This document shows, piece after piece, positions 25,898-35,089 of a stretch of 64,000 nt of DNA. A model generated the notes under the pieces. It ran no database searches, was not told the DNA's origin, and saw only the letters and a program-made list of their open reading frames with translations. The position numbers and the translations under genes were made by a program. Numbering within the stretch: position 1 is the stretch's first letter; every line of letters starts with the position of its first letter. This DNA is from JAOABC01 sp041287495 (GTDB taxonomy: Bacteria; Aquificota; Aquificia; Aquificales; Hydrogenothermaceae), in contig JBEULE010000019.1 of assembly GCA_041287495.1 (NCBI GenBank), forward strand, positions 21,437-85,436. Direction: 5' to 3'.

Positions 25898-25930
25898 AAA
25901 AAATTTTTATTTTAAAAAATTTATACCAAA

Positions 25931-26425
25931 TCATAACTCAAACCAGCCTTCTGGTAATTTAACATATATCCTATGGTTTTGGGTGTCAACCTTTTCTACA
26001 AACTGACTTACAAACGGTAGATGTCTTGTTTTTCCATCTTCACACTTTATTATAAGTAATACCTGAGATAACCTATCATCTACTTTTTCTACTTTCCCTA
26101 TCTTCCTATCATCTTCAAAAACTTCACTATCTATAAGCTCAAAGATGTAATACTCATTTTTTTCTAAAGTTGGAAGGTGTTTTTTTGATATGTATATTAA
26201 GCTTTGGGACAACTCTTTTGATTTTTCCGGAACATCATAATCAAAGAATTTAATTAGCCATTTCTTCCTATCTATCATTTCGATTTTTAGTTTCAGCATC
26301 TCACCAGCTAGTGTTTTAAGGTATACATATTCGGGAAGCTTTACATCTATAAAAAGCTCAAATCTTATGTTCCCTTTAACACCGTGGACTTTGTGAAGTT
26401 TTCCTACTGCTACTAAATCCTCCAT
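25931..26425 (-). CDS. rimM: Ribosome maturation factor RimM
   Basis: A 164-aa 30S assembly factor. The N-terminal domain starts VAVGKLHKVHGVKGNIRFELF (the family's G-x-HG-x-kG pattern), and the PRC-barrel C-terminal domain has YYIFELIDSEVFEDDRKIGKV and the closing segment HLPFVSQFVEKVD. Normal length. It is seven bases downstream of the large TPR gene. trmD and rplS, its usual neighbours, are absent, so gene order is atypical. Confidence 0.94.
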   Translation of the reverse strand: MEDLVAVGKLHKVHGVKGNIRFELFIDVKLPEYVYLKTLAGEMLKLKIEMIDRKKWLIKFFDYDVPEKSKELSQSLIYISKKHLPTLEKNEYYIFELIDSEVFEDDRKIGKVEKVDDRLSQVLLIIKCEDGKTRHLPFVSQFVEKVDTQNHRIYVKLPEGWFEL

Positions 26426-26432
26426 CCTACTC

Positions 26433-29189
26433 CTAATAGATACATTTTGGTAAATTTTTTAGTATACTTTCTGCTTTTTGACGTATATTGTCATCATTAT
26501 ATTTTAACACTTCCTTTAGTAAACAGGATGCTTCTTTTCTTTTTTCTGCTTTTGTAAGTATAGCTGCTGCTTCAAATCTGGAATTTACATTTATAATGTC
26601 TATATCTGGGTTTATGTATATGGCATTTAGGAAGTTGTTTAACGCTTTATTTAGATCCTTTCTATCTTTAAATACTAATCCAAGATAGTAATAACTTTCT
26701 GCTGATATTTTAGGATTGTCTGACTTTGTTCCTTCCTGTAAAAACTTTATAGCTTCTTCTGTTTGTCCTTTTTTATAGTAGGTTTTGCCTATCATCAACG
26801 AGACCATTTTGTTGTCTGGATATTTTTCATAAAGCTGTTCTAAATACTGTAAGGCATTATTGTAATCTCTCTTATTAAGTAAGATGTTTGCTATTTTCAA
26901 CTTTACATCATCGTTTTCACTTATCTGGTAGTAGATAGAAAGAGCATCATCTATCCGGTTTTGTTTTTCAAAAATCTCTCCTAATGTTAATTTAACATTA
27001 AATATATTCTCTGAATTTGGATATCTATTTAGAAATTCAGTTAAAGTTTTTACTGCTGATTCTAAATCTCCCTTCATGTAGTAAAGCTGTCCTAACTTGT
27101 AAAGTGCAGTTTCAGATTCTGCCGTTTTAGTATCTATCATTTCTTTGTATATTTTTTCTGCTTTTTGATAATCTTTTTCATCTGTGTATATCTGGGCAAG
27201 TTGTAGTTTCAACATTGGAATAAGTGGATAATTAGGATATTTTCTTATAAAATTTTCTATCATATTTTTACTGTTTGTAGAACCTTCTTTTGTTTCAAGG
27301 ACTAAGAGGTTGTAAGTAGCATCTATCGTTTCTTTTTTCCCAGAATTCTTTGATATAAAATCACTGTAAATCTGCCTTGCTAAATCTGTCTCTCCCAAGT
27401 TAAAGTAGCTGTCAGCAATTCTCAATGTGGCTTTTTTTGTCAGGTCATCATCTTTATATCCGTACATGTTTAAGAAATTTTTAAACTCTAAAGCAGCTAA
27501 ATCAAATTTTCCCTCGGAAAAAAAGGTGTAAGCATAAAGATATGAAGCTTCTTCTGAGATACGACTATCTCTATCTTTTATAGATTTTAAAATCTGTCTT
27601 GCTCTCTCTATATCTTGAGATTTTAGGGTTATATAAGCTTTTAAAAGTGTAGACTTTTCATCATTACTGTTTTCTATAATTTTTGAAGCTGCTTCTAAAT
27701 CTGAGATGTTGTATGCAGATACAGCTTTCATATAAGGATTTCTAAAGGATTTAAATGCATTTTTGTAATCTCCTTTTTCAAAGAAAAACCACCCTAAGAA
27801 GTCGTAGGCTTTTTCAGGATTTAATATTTTAAGCTGTTTTACAGTTTCTACAAAACTTTCATCATCTTTTGTGGTTAGATATATATCCGCCAAATATTCC
27901 AAAGCTATTTCTTTATAATCTGTATCAACAAGTTTCAGGAACTGTTTCTGTGCTTCTTCATAATCTTTAAGTTTGTATGCTATATATCCAGTGTAAAGTA
28001 TTGTTTTTAAATCTGGACTTCTATTTACAACATCTTTAAGAATGTTAAATCCATATTTATAATTTCCTAAATTATACATATTTACTGCTATATTTTTGAG
28101 GATAACATCTTTGTATCTATCAGATAGATAAAGTGCTTTCTGAAAGTATAGAAAACTGTCTAAATAGTCTCCACTTTTTCCATATTTCTGTGCTACAATT
28201 ATATAAAGGTCTTGGCTTAAATTTTCATCTCTTGTTTCTAACATCTGTGCCATTTCTATAGTTTTAGCTTCATCAAAAAGTCCTATTCCGTAGAGAGCAA
28301 AATTTGAAAATTTATCAGATATAGATATCTCCCTTATGTATCTGTTGAATAATTCTAATCCTTTATCTTTTTCTCCTGTTAGAGAATAGGAAAATCCATC
28401 TAAGATGTTAGCTATCTTTTTGATATTTATGTTTTTCGTCTGGATTTTTAAAGATAGGGAGTCTTTATATTTTCCTCTGAAAAATTCTGTATATTTCTTC
28501 AAGTATTTACAGTATTCAACAAATGATATATCAACATTATCACAGTTAGATTTCATATTTAGGTCGTTGTTTTTGAAAAGTTTTAACATATCCGTTATAA
28601 AGATTACATCAGGGTCATCTTTTGGTAGATTACTTAAAGAAGATTGAACATTCTGAAAATCTCCTCTTAGTAGTGATACAACAGCATAGGATAGACAGTT
28701 TTCTCTAAGAGTTTGTAAAGAACAGCTTTTTTTAAAAAATTCTGCTGATTTATCTAAATTGCCTTTTTTAAACTCTGTATATCCAAGTATGTAGTAAGCA
28801 TAGTATAAATAAGGAGAATCTTTGTATTTTTCAACAAATTTCTCTGCTTTTTCCTGTGCAAAGATAAAGTCACCTTTTGTAAAGTTATCCATAGCATCTG
28901 CTATCATTGCATTTGATGGAGGTATCCCTAAGTAAGCTTTAGGCTTTTCTACGGAAAGAAAAGGTAGATTCTCTATTCCTTCTTTTGTTAAAAAGATATC
29001 CTTAGGGATATCCGGAGTTATATTTATGTCAAATAACTCTAATCTCTGAAGAGGATTTAACAGCTCTCTCTTTTCCTGTCTTACATCTACAATCTCAACC
29101 GGAATATTAACAGGTGCAATTTCTATACTGTTTTGAGCGTGTGATAGATTTAAAATCAAAATGAGAAATATGAATATTCTAATAAACAT
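26433..29189 (-). CDS. Large TPR-repeat exported protein
   Basis: A 918-aa protein with a cleavable signal peptide (MFIRIFIFLILILNLSHA, then Q). A short non-repeat region (about 20-90) precedes some twenty helical tetratricopeptide-like repeats running to the C-terminus, with typical units such as YYLGLVFKDRKDLNKALN. It is probably periplasmic or attached to the outer membrane and binds other proteins. Its gene overlaps ribF by 11 bases in a housekeeping operon. I do not recognise a specific family; comparison with BamD/YbgF- or PelB-like TPR proteins would be reasonable. Confidence 0.75.
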   Translation of the reverse strand: MFIRIFIFLILILNLSHAQNSIEIAPVNIPVEIVDVRQEKRELLNPLQRLELFDINITPDIPKDIFLTKEGIENLPFLSVEKPKAYLGIPPSNAMIADAMDNFTKGDFIFAQEKAEKFVEKYKDSPYLYYAYYILGYTEFKKGNLDKSAEFFKKSCSLQTLRENCLSYAVVSLLRGDFQNVQSSLSNLPKDDPDVIFITDMLKLFKNNDLNMKSNCDNVDISFVEYCKYLKKYTEFFRGKYKDSLSLKIQTKNINIKKIANILDGFSYSLTGEKDKGLELFNRYIREISISDKFSNFALYGIGLFDEAKTIEMAQMLETRDENLSQDLYIIVAQKYGKSGDYLDSFLYFQKALYLSDRYKDVILKNIAVNMYNLGNYKYGFNILKDVVNRSPDLKTILYTGYIAYKLKDYEEAQKQFLKLVDTDYKEIALEYLADIYLTTKDDESFVETVKQLKILNPEKAYDFLGWFFFEKGDYKNAFKSFRNPYMKAVSAYNISDLEAASKIIENSNDEKSTLLKAYITLKSQDIERARQILKSIKDRDSRISEEASYLYAYTFFSEGKFDLAALEFKNFLNMYGYKDDDLTKKATLRIADSYFNLGETDLARQIYSDFISKNSGKKETIDATYNLLVLETKEGSTNSKNMIENFIRKYPNYPLIPMLKLQLAQIYTDEKDYQKAEKIYKEMIDTKTAESETALYKLGQLYYMKGDLESAVKTLTEFLNRYPNSENIFNVKLTLGEIFEKQNRIDDALSIYYQISENDDVKLKIANILLNKRDYNNALQYLEQLYEKYPDNKMVSLMIGKTYYKKGQTEEAIKFLQEGTKSDNPKISAESYYYLGLVFKDRKDLNKALNNFLNAIYINPDIDIINVNSRFEAAAILTKAEKRKEASCLLKEVLKYNDDNIRQKAESILKNLPKCIY

Positions 29190-30108
29190 AACTTAAAACC
29201 TCTCTTGCCTTCTTTATATCTATCTCTATCTGTTTTTTAAGTTCTTCTACAGATTCAAATTTTTTCTCTTCTCTTAATCTCTCTATGAAGTAAATATTGA
29301 CTAAACTGTTTTCTTTTACTTCTTTATCAAAATGTTCTATTATATGAGCTTCTATAAATACTTTTTTACCATCTACGGTAGGTCTGTTGCCGTAGTTTAC
29401 AACAACCGGATACCTTTTATCTCCAAACTCTAAAAATCCGGCATAAACACCCATCTTTAAACATAGGTCATCATTGGGTTTTAAATTTATAGTTGGGAAT
29501 CCTAACTTTTTTCCAAGTCCATCACCTTTTACTACTTTTTCCTTTAAAAAGTAATCCCTACCTAAATATTTCTTTGCCTCTTTTATATTACCTTCCAATA
29601 GAAGTTCCCTTATTTTACTACTGCTTACTCTCTCTCTATCTAAGCATATATTGTCAAAGGCTTCAATCTCTATTCCTATCTGTTTTCCGTATTCTGTTGC
29701 AAATGTTATATCTCCTTCCTTCTTATAACCAAAACGCCAATCTTTTCCTACTATGATTTTTCTGCAATTTAACTTTTCTTTAAGAAAATCCATAAACTCT
29801 TTTGGACTTTTTTTATAAAAACGTTCATTAAAATCTGCTACCAGTATGTAATCTATGTTCTCTTCTTTTAGAAGATATATCTTTGTTTCAAAGTTAACTA
29901 TACTACATTTATAGTTTTGTGGTGATAGTATTTTACGGGGATGGGGAAAAAATGTTATAACCACAGATTTAGCTTTAAGTTTTAATGATTCTGATTTCAC
30001 TTTGTCAAGTAAAGCTTTGTGTCCTATATGGATACCATCAAAATTTCCTACCGTACATACAGTTTTCTCTTTTATATCTAAATTGTGAATTGATAAAACC
30101 TCAGTCAT
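29179..30108 (-). CDS. ribF: Bifunctional riboflavin kinase/FAD synthetase RibF
   Basis: Makes FMN from riboflavin and then FAD. The N-terminal nucleotidyltransferase domain has VGNFDGIHIGHKALL (HxGH-type) and SSKIRELLLEGNI (a variant of the SSTxxR motif). The C-terminal kinase domain has GDGLGKKLGFPTINL and NYGNRPTVDG. Length 309 aa is normal. It overlaps recX by four bases and the TPR gene by 11. ribD is elsewhere in the window. Confidence 0.95.
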   Translation of the reverse strand: MTEVLSIHNLDIKEKTVCTVGNFDGIHIGHKALLDKVKSESLKLKAKSVVITFFPHPRKILSPQNYKCSIVNFETKIYLLKEENIDYILVADFNERFYKKSPKEFMDFLKEKLNCRKIIVGKDWRFGYKKEGDITFATEYGKQIGIEIEAFDNICLDRERVSSSKIRELLLEGNIKEAKKYLGRDYFLKEKVVKGDGLGKKLGFPTINLKPNDDLCLKMGVYAGFLEFGDKRYPVVVNYGNRPTVDGKKVFIEAHIIEHFDKEVKENSLVNIYFIERLREEKKFESVEELKKQIEIDIKKAREVLSYVY

Positions 30109-30518
30109 AACTCCTCTTTTAAAAATTTTTCAGCTGCCTTCAGTATCACACCGTATCTAAACCCACGATTTTTAAGAAATTTTACCACATTCTCAAAGTT
30201 TTTTTCTTTCCTAAAAGACCTTTGGAGTATATTTAATGCAGATTGAAGTTCCTCTTCAAAAGAAATCTCTAAATCTTCAACACCTTTACTATAAAGTTTT
30301 TTCTTAAGTTTTAAGTAGCCTTCCCCTTTCTGTATAGACCTTTCTTTATATCTTTCCAATAGTTTCTCATCATCTAAAATTCCGTCTTCTCTTAGTTTTT
30401 TTATGATATCCTCTACATCTTCTAAGTTAAAACCTTTCCGGATAAGTTTTCCTCTAAGTTCCTCCTCAAAGTAATCTTTTTTACTTAGAAGATAGTAAGT
30501 GTAGCTTTTTATATCCAT
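30105..30518 (-). CDS. recX: RecX-family regulatory protein
   Basis: A 137-aa helical protein modulating RecA filaments. Family features are the N-terminal YLLSKKDYFEEELRGKLIRKGF, then DVEDIIKKLREDGILDDEKLLERY, and a C-terminal FLKNRGFRYGVI repeat. It is shorter than many RecX proteins. recA lies just upstream but with pilT in between; recX overlaps the pilT stop by one base. Confidence 0.9.
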   Translation of the reverse strand: MDIKSYTYYLLSKKDYFEEELRGKLIRKGFNLEDVEDIIKKLREDGILDDEKLLERYKERSIQKGEGYLKLKKKLYSKGVEDLEISFEEELQSALNILQRSFRKEKNFENVVKFLKNRGFRYGVILKAAEKFLKEEL

Positions 30519-31630
30519 CAGAAGGTTTCAAAACCCATTCCTTCTTCAGATCCTGTAGATATACCTTTAATTTTAAGCTCAACATCTGATGGATTTGTAG
30601 CATAGAGTAATGCATTTTCATAGGAGATTAAATCTTGGTTGTAAAGGTCAACAACAGCTTGATCAAAGGTCTGCATACCGTACTGCTTTTTCCCTTTTTC
30701 CATAAGATCCTGAATCATAAATAGTTTATCAGGGTCTTTTATACATTCTGTTATTGCACCTGCATTTATCAGTATCTCTACTGCCGGAACAACACCTTTG
30801 CCATCTTTTCTTGGAATTAATCTTTGGGATATTATGGCTTTTAAAACTGCTGCAAGCAAAACCCTTAAATGGTTTTGCTCCTCTGCCGGGAACATATTTA
30901 TAATTCTGCTTATAGTGTCCTTTGCGTCTTGAGTGTGGAGCGTTGATAAAACAAAGTGTCCTGTTTCTGCTGCTCTTAAGGCTGTTTGTATTGTCTCTAA
31001 ATCCCTCATCTCACCAACCATTATAACATCCGGGTCTTCCCTAAGAGCTGCTCTAAGTCCTGTAAAAAAGGATTCTGTATCTGATCCTACTTCTCTCTGT
31101 GCTATGTAGCATTTTTTATCTCTATAAATATACTCTATAGGGTCCTCAATAGTAATTATAACTTCATTAACTTGTTCATTTCTATAATCTAACATTGATG
31201 CCATTGTTGTTGATTTACCTGAACCTGTTGGTCCAGTTACAAGTACCAATCCTCGGGGTTCCAATGCTATACTTTTTAGAACTTCCGGAAGATATAAACT
31301 TTCAAATTTAGGGATCTCTGTTTTTAATGATCTCATATTGATTGCATAACTACCTCTTTGTCTATATATATTCACCCTGAATCTACTTACTCCCGGTATG
31401 GAATATGATATATCAACTTCTCCTTTTTTTATCAGCTCCTGTTTTTTTACTTCTGAACCACCTAATATTTTTGCTATCCAACTCACCATATTTTCTTGTG
31501 TTATCTGTGGAAACTCTTCCAATGGGATAACGTCTCCATGTAAACGGACTTTTGGTTTTGAAGAGACCTTTAGATGAAAATCAGAAGCACCTTTGTTAAT
31601 CCCTGTTTTCAATACCAAATCAAGATCCAT
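30518..31630 (-). CDS. pilT: Type IV pilus retraction ATPase PilT
   Basis: A 370-aa secretion-type hexameric ATPase that drives pilus retraction, twitching and DNA uptake. It has the N-terminal SDFHLKV start, Walker A GPTGSGKSTTMASM, the Asp box IITIEDPIEYI, Walker B DPDVIMVGEMRD, and the His box TGHFVLSTLHTQDA. PilU is an alternative, but the AIRNLIRE-like C-terminal motif is not clear in either case. It overlaps the recA stop by 11 bases, which ties expression of the DNA-uptake motor to that of RecA. Confidence 0.93.
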   Translation of the reverse strand: MDLDLVLKTGINKGASDFHLKVSSKPKVRLHGDVIPLEEFPQITQENMVSWIAKILGGSEVKKQELIKKGEVDISYSIPGVSRFRVNIYRQRGSYAINMRSLKTEIPKFESLYLPEVLKSIALEPRGLVLVTGPTGSGKSTTMASMLDYRNEQVNEVIITIEDPIEYIYRDKKCYIAQREVGSDTESFFTGLRAALREDPDVIMVGEMRDLETIQTALRAAETGHFVLSTLHTQDAKDTISRIINMFPAEEQNHLRVLLAAVLKAIISQRLIPRKDGKGVVPAVEILINAGAITECIKDPDKLFMIQDLMEKGKKQYGMQTFDQAVVDLYNQDLISYENALLYATNPSDVELKIKGISTGSEEGMGFETF

Positions 31631-32636
31631 TTAAACCCCTCTCTTTTATAAGATTTTCAAGTTTTTCTCTTAATTCCGGATTTTGTTTTAAAAACTCTCT
31701 TGCTTTTTCTTTCCCCTGTCCTAGTTTTATTTCCTCTCCATCATCAGCTTTATAAGAATACCAAGCCCCACTTTTCTTTATCAATCCAAGTTCTTCTCCT
31801 AAATCTAAAATTTCTCCCTCTTTTGATATTCCTTCGCCGTATATAACATCAAACTCAGCTTCTTTGAAAGGTGGAGCTAACTTGTTTTTAACAATCTTAA
31901 CCTTTACTCTACTTCCTACTTTTTCTCCAGCATCTTTTATATCCTGTTTTCTGACTTCCATCCTCATATCTGCAAAGAATTTTATAGCTCTTCCTCCGGT
32001 TGTTGTCTCTGGGTTTCCAAACATAACACCTACTTTTTCCCTTATCTGGTTTATCAGTATAAGAGCTGTATTACTCTTGTTTATTGCACCTTTTAAAACC
32101 CTCATTGCTTTTGACATAAGTCTGGCATGTAATCCGACATTGGAGTCCTCTATATCTCCCTCTATCTCTGCTTTAGGAACTAATGCTGCTACGGAATCTA
32201 TAACAATAACATCAACAGCATTACTTCTCACTAATGTTTCAGCTATCTCTACGGCCTGTTCTCCGTAATCAGGCTGAGATATTATGAGATCATCAAGATT
32301 AACTCCTATGGCTTTTGCATATTTTGGATCAAAGGCATGCTCTGCATCTATGAAAACAGCTTTCCCACCTCTTTTTTGTGCTTCTGCTATTATATGAAGT
32401 GTTAATGTAGTCTTTCCGGAAGATTCAGGTCCGTATATCTCTATCACTCTTCCTTTAGGTATCCCACCTATTCCTGTAGCTACGTCAAGTGTTATTGAGC
32501 CTGTAGGAATAACATCTACAGACTTTATACCTTCAGAGGATAAAGTCATTAATGAGCCTTTTCCGTATTTTTTCTCTATCTGCAAAATCGCACTTTCAAG
32601 GGCTTTCTTTTTTGCCTCTAAATTTTGATTTTCCAT
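31620..32636 (-). CDS. recA: Recombinase RecA
   Basis: A 338-aa homologous recombination ATPase. Walker A GPESSGKTT, Walker B VIVIDSVAALVP, the loop-2 region FGNPETTTGGRAIKFFA and the MAW-type surface are clear. The N-terminus contains the ALESAILQIEKKYGKGSLM helix. No intein is present. It is read with gatC upstream and pilT-recX downstream. No LexA-type box is obvious upstream of gatC. Confidence 0.98.
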   Translation of the reverse strand: MENQNLEAKKKALESAILQIEKKYGKGSLMTLSSEGIKSVDVIPTGSITLDVATGIGGIPKGRVIEIYGPESSGKTTLTLHIIAEAQKRGGKAVFIDAEHAFDPKYAKAIGVNLDDLIISQPDYGEQAVEIAETLVRSNAVDVIVIDSVAALVPKAEIEGDIEDSNVGLHARLMSKAMRVLKGAINKSNTALILINQIREKVGVMFGNPETTTGGRAIKFFADMRMEVRKQDIKDAGEKVGSRVKVKIVKNKLAPPFKEAEFDVIYGEGISKEGEILDLGEELGLIKKSGAWYSYKADDGEEIKLGQGKEKAREFLKQNPELREKLENLIKERGLNGS

Positions 32637-32652
32637 AAAATTTCCTCCTCTA

Positions 32653-32934
32653 TTAACCTATAATCTTAGGGACTACAAAAAAACCACCTTCAGATTGAGG
32701 TGCATTTTTTACAACATCTTCGTTTGAAATAGATTTTGTAACAATATCTTCTCTATAAGGAGTTTCTTCCATCATTAACTCATAGAAAGGTGGGACATTT
32801 TCTGTATTTACTTCTTTGAGATTCTCAATAAAACCGACTATATCCATAAACTGTTTTGGTAAAACTTCAGCCTCTTCTTCAGAAAGTTTTAATTTTGCAA
32901 GATTTGCAACCGTAAACACTATCTTTTCGTCCAT
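32653..32934 (-). CDS. gatC: Glutamyl-/aspartyl-tRNA amidotransferase subunit C
   Basis: The small (93-aa) subunit of GatCAB, which turns Glu-tRNA(Gln) and Asp-tRNA(Asn) into their amide forms. It shows VANLAKLKLSEEE at the N-terminus, a helical middle, VPPFYEL, and the REDIV...NEDVVKNAPQSEGGFFVVPKIIG ending read in pieces (the APQSEGGFFVVPKII segment is diagnostic). gatA and gatB are not in the window. It is the first gene of the recA series. Confidence 0.94.
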   Translation of the reverse strand: MDEKIVFTVANLAKLKLSEEEAEVLPKQFMDIVGFIENLKEVNTENVPPFYELMMEETPYREDIVTKSISNEDVVKNAPQSEGGFFVVPKIIG

Positions 32935-33008
32935 CTTTAACTCCTTATGATAAAAGTCATTTTAAATATATTCTGATATTCGTATATTATATTCAACTTA
33001 ATTTTTAA

Positions 33009-33027
33009 CCCCCTCCCTCCCCCCTCC
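33009..33027 (-). repeat. G-rich tract between topA and gatC
   Basis: On the plus strand the order is C5-T-C3-T-C6-T-C2, so the minus (transcribed) strand carries G2-A-G6-A-G3-A-G5. In an AT-rich genome this is striking. It has three runs of three or more guanines and one of two, compatible with a two-layer quadruplex or a slipped three-layer one. Confidence 0.7.
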
Positions 33028-33033
33028 ATATAT

Positions 33034-33059
33034 GGCTGGCAGCAATGCCAGCCCTTTTT
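33034..33059 (+). terminator. Hairpin with T-tract on the plus strand, downstream of topA
   Basis: GGCTGGCA (33034-33041) and TGCCAGCC (33046-33053) enclose GCAA, followed by CTTTTTA on the plus strand. It is 11 bases past the topA stop but the T-tract points the other way, so it would end antisense transcription; on the minus strand it is just a strong 3' hairpin. Confidence 0.6.
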
Positions 33060-33064
33060 AGTTT

Positions 33065-35089
33065 CTATCTTCTTTTAGAAAGCTTAGCTTTTATAAACTT
33101 TAAAGCCTCTGCTGGTTTATCTATCAAATCTTCTCTACCATATTTTATTAAAACATTTTTCTGTTTCTCTGACAACTGGTAATTTTTTAGGTTTTCTTTT
33201 TTTGCTTTGTCTATAAACTTTTTAAGTAAATTTTTATCCGACAATTCTTTCTCTGTAAGTTTTAATCCCGTTTTTTCTGCCAAAGCTTTTGCATACTCTA
33301 TCTGTTTTTCTGAAGGAGCTTTTGAGGAATGGTTCTCTATAAACTCTCTTATCTTTTTTGGATCGTCTAATATATCATCTATGGATTTTCCATATTTCTT
33401 TGCAAGGTCTAACGCGTAATCTAACATCTTCTTTGATATAAGAGCCTGCGTCCTTAGTTTTGTTTTTTCGTGTAACTGTTTTACAAACTCTTTCCAATCT
33501 TTCTTATTCTCTTCTACCTTGTCTAAAAACTCTTCCATCTTTTTTGTAAAGTCATAATCTATAACCCAGTTATATTTACTGTTTAGATATTCAATAAGAT
33601 AAAAGGCATCTTCAGTAGGTTTTAGAGTGTTTCCCTCTTTTATCACATATCCTCTATCTTTTATGGTTTTTATGATTGTTGCATAAGTAGAAGGTCTTCC
33701 TATACCAAGTTCTTCTAACTTCTTTACCAGACTTCCCTCTGTATATCTTGCAGGAGGCTTTGTAAATTTTTCATCTATATTTACTTTTTCCACTTTTACT
33801 ATTTCATTTTTCTTAAAAGGAGGTAATAGGGATATATCTTCTTCCTCTTCCTCTATATCGTAAACAGCTTTATAACCTTTAAATAGTATTACTGTTCCAG
33901 AAAGGATAAAGTTATAACCTTTAATATCAAGGTTTACATTTGTCCTTTCAAATATAGCGTCTTCCATCTGAGATGCTACTGTTCTTTGGTATATCAGTTT
34001 TAGAAGTTTAAAGTGGTCTTCGGAGAGACCTTTTTCTTTTATCAATTCTCTCTGTTTTTCTAGATTTACAAAATTTGTAATCCTTATTGCCTCGTGGGCA
34101 TCTGCCTGTGTATTTTTAGATTTGTATATTCTTGCTTTTGAAGGTAAGTATTCATCTGAAAATTCTCTTTTTATAAGTTCTCTTATACCTTTTATAGCCA
34201 CATCTGATATTCTTGTGCTATCTGTTCTATGGTAAGTTATAAGACCGCTTTCAAACAGGTCTTGGGCAAGTATCATCGTTTTTTCCGGCGGAAATCTCAA
34301 AACTGAGTTTGCGGTCTGTTGTAAGCTTGATGTGGTAAAAGGTGGCTTTGGAGATCTTTTTGATTTTTTCTTCTCTATACTTTTAACTGTGGCTTCTTTT
34401 GCACTTTTAATATCTGAATATATATTCTCTGCTTCTTCTTTATTTTCTATCTTCTGTTTTTCATAAACAGCAGTATAGATGTTATTTTCTTTTGATATTT
34501 CTGCTGTGATTATATAGTAAGGAGTTGGTTTAAAGTTTTGTATCTCTATCTCTCTTTCGACTATAAGTCTTACTGCTGGAGATTGAACTCTACCAACACT
34601 AAATCTTCCCCCTATCTCTCTTGAAGCTATAGGTGAAAGTATATAACCTACAATCCTATCTCCGACTCTTCTTCCTAAAAATGCATTAAATAGTCCAAAG
34701 TTTGTTTTGTCAAACTCTGGTGCATCTTTTATCTTCTGGATTATGTGGTCTTTTGTTATCTCATGAAATTCTGGTCTTTTTATGCTTTTTGCTTTATTTT
34801 TAAGTTCTTCATACATAAAGTATCCTATTGCATATCCTTCCCTATCTGGGTCTGTTGCAATGTAAACTTCAGCATTTTCAGCTAACTTTTTAATCTCAGT
34901 GACTATCTGTTTATGTTTTTGGGATTTAATTATAAACTTTGGCTCGTAAGTTTTAAGATCAACCCCTATCTCTTCTTCAGGAAGGTCTTTGAAATGCCCT
35001 ATGGTTGCCTTTACTACAAAATCTTTGCCTAAAAAGTGAGATATCTCTTTTGCTTTTTTAGGTGATTCTACTATAACTATCTTCTTCAT
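33065..35089 (-). CDS. topA: DNA topoisomerase I TopA
   Basis: Type IA topoisomerase, 674 aa. The Toprim domain starts IVIVESPKKAKEISHFLG and has DPDREGYAIGYF. The active-site tyrosine is in GLITYHRTDSTRIS, with RPSTYATIIKTIKDRGYV further on. After the core there is a lysine-rich C-terminal region (about 560-674) with no zinc-finger cysteines, unlike the E. coli enzyme; two segments with APSEKQIEYAKALAEKTGL-like pattern instead suggest DUF3072/SPL-type helical repeats. It overlaps queC by four bases. Confidence 0.95.
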   Translation of the reverse strand: MKKIVIVESPKKAKEISHFLGKDFVVKATIGHFKDLPEEEIGVDLKTYEPKFIIKSQKHKQIVTEIKKLAENAEVYIATDPDREGYAIGYFMYEELKNKAKSIKRPEFHEITKDHIIQKIKDAPEFDKTNFGLFNAFLGRRVGDRIVGYILSPIASREIGGRFSVGRVQSPAVRLIVEREIEIQNFKPTPYYIITAEISKENNIYTAVYEKQKIENKEEAENIYSDIKSAKEATVKSIEKKKSKRSPKPPFTTSSLQQTANSVLRFPPEKTMILAQDLFESGLITYHRTDSTRISDVAIKGIRELIKREFSDEYLPSKARIYKSKNTQADAHEAIRITNFVNLEKQRELIKEKGLSEDHFKLLKLIYQRTVASQMEDAIFERTNVNLDIKGYNFILSGTVILFKGYKAVYDIEEEEEDISLLPPFKKNEIVKVEKVNIDEKFTKPPARYTEGSLVKKLEELGIGRPSTYATIIKTIKDRGYVIKEGNTLKPTEDAFYLIEYLNSKYNWVIDYDFTKKMEEFLDKVEENKKDWKEFVKQLHEKTKLRTQALISKKMLDYALDLAKKYGKSIDDILDDPKKIREFIENHSSKAPSEKQIEYAKALAEKTGLKLTEKELSDKNLLKKFIDKAKKENLKNYQLSEKQKNVLIKYGREDLIDKPAEALKFIKAKLSKRR

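Noticed and set aside
31864..32268. 134-codon plus-strand frame opposite recA
   Set aside because: Shadow of the recA codon pattern, low-complexity composition, no ribosome-binding site.
33034..33059. Ordinary intrinsic terminator of topA
   Set aside because: The T-tract is on the plus strand; on the topA strand the hairpin is followed by ATATATGG and a G-rich run.
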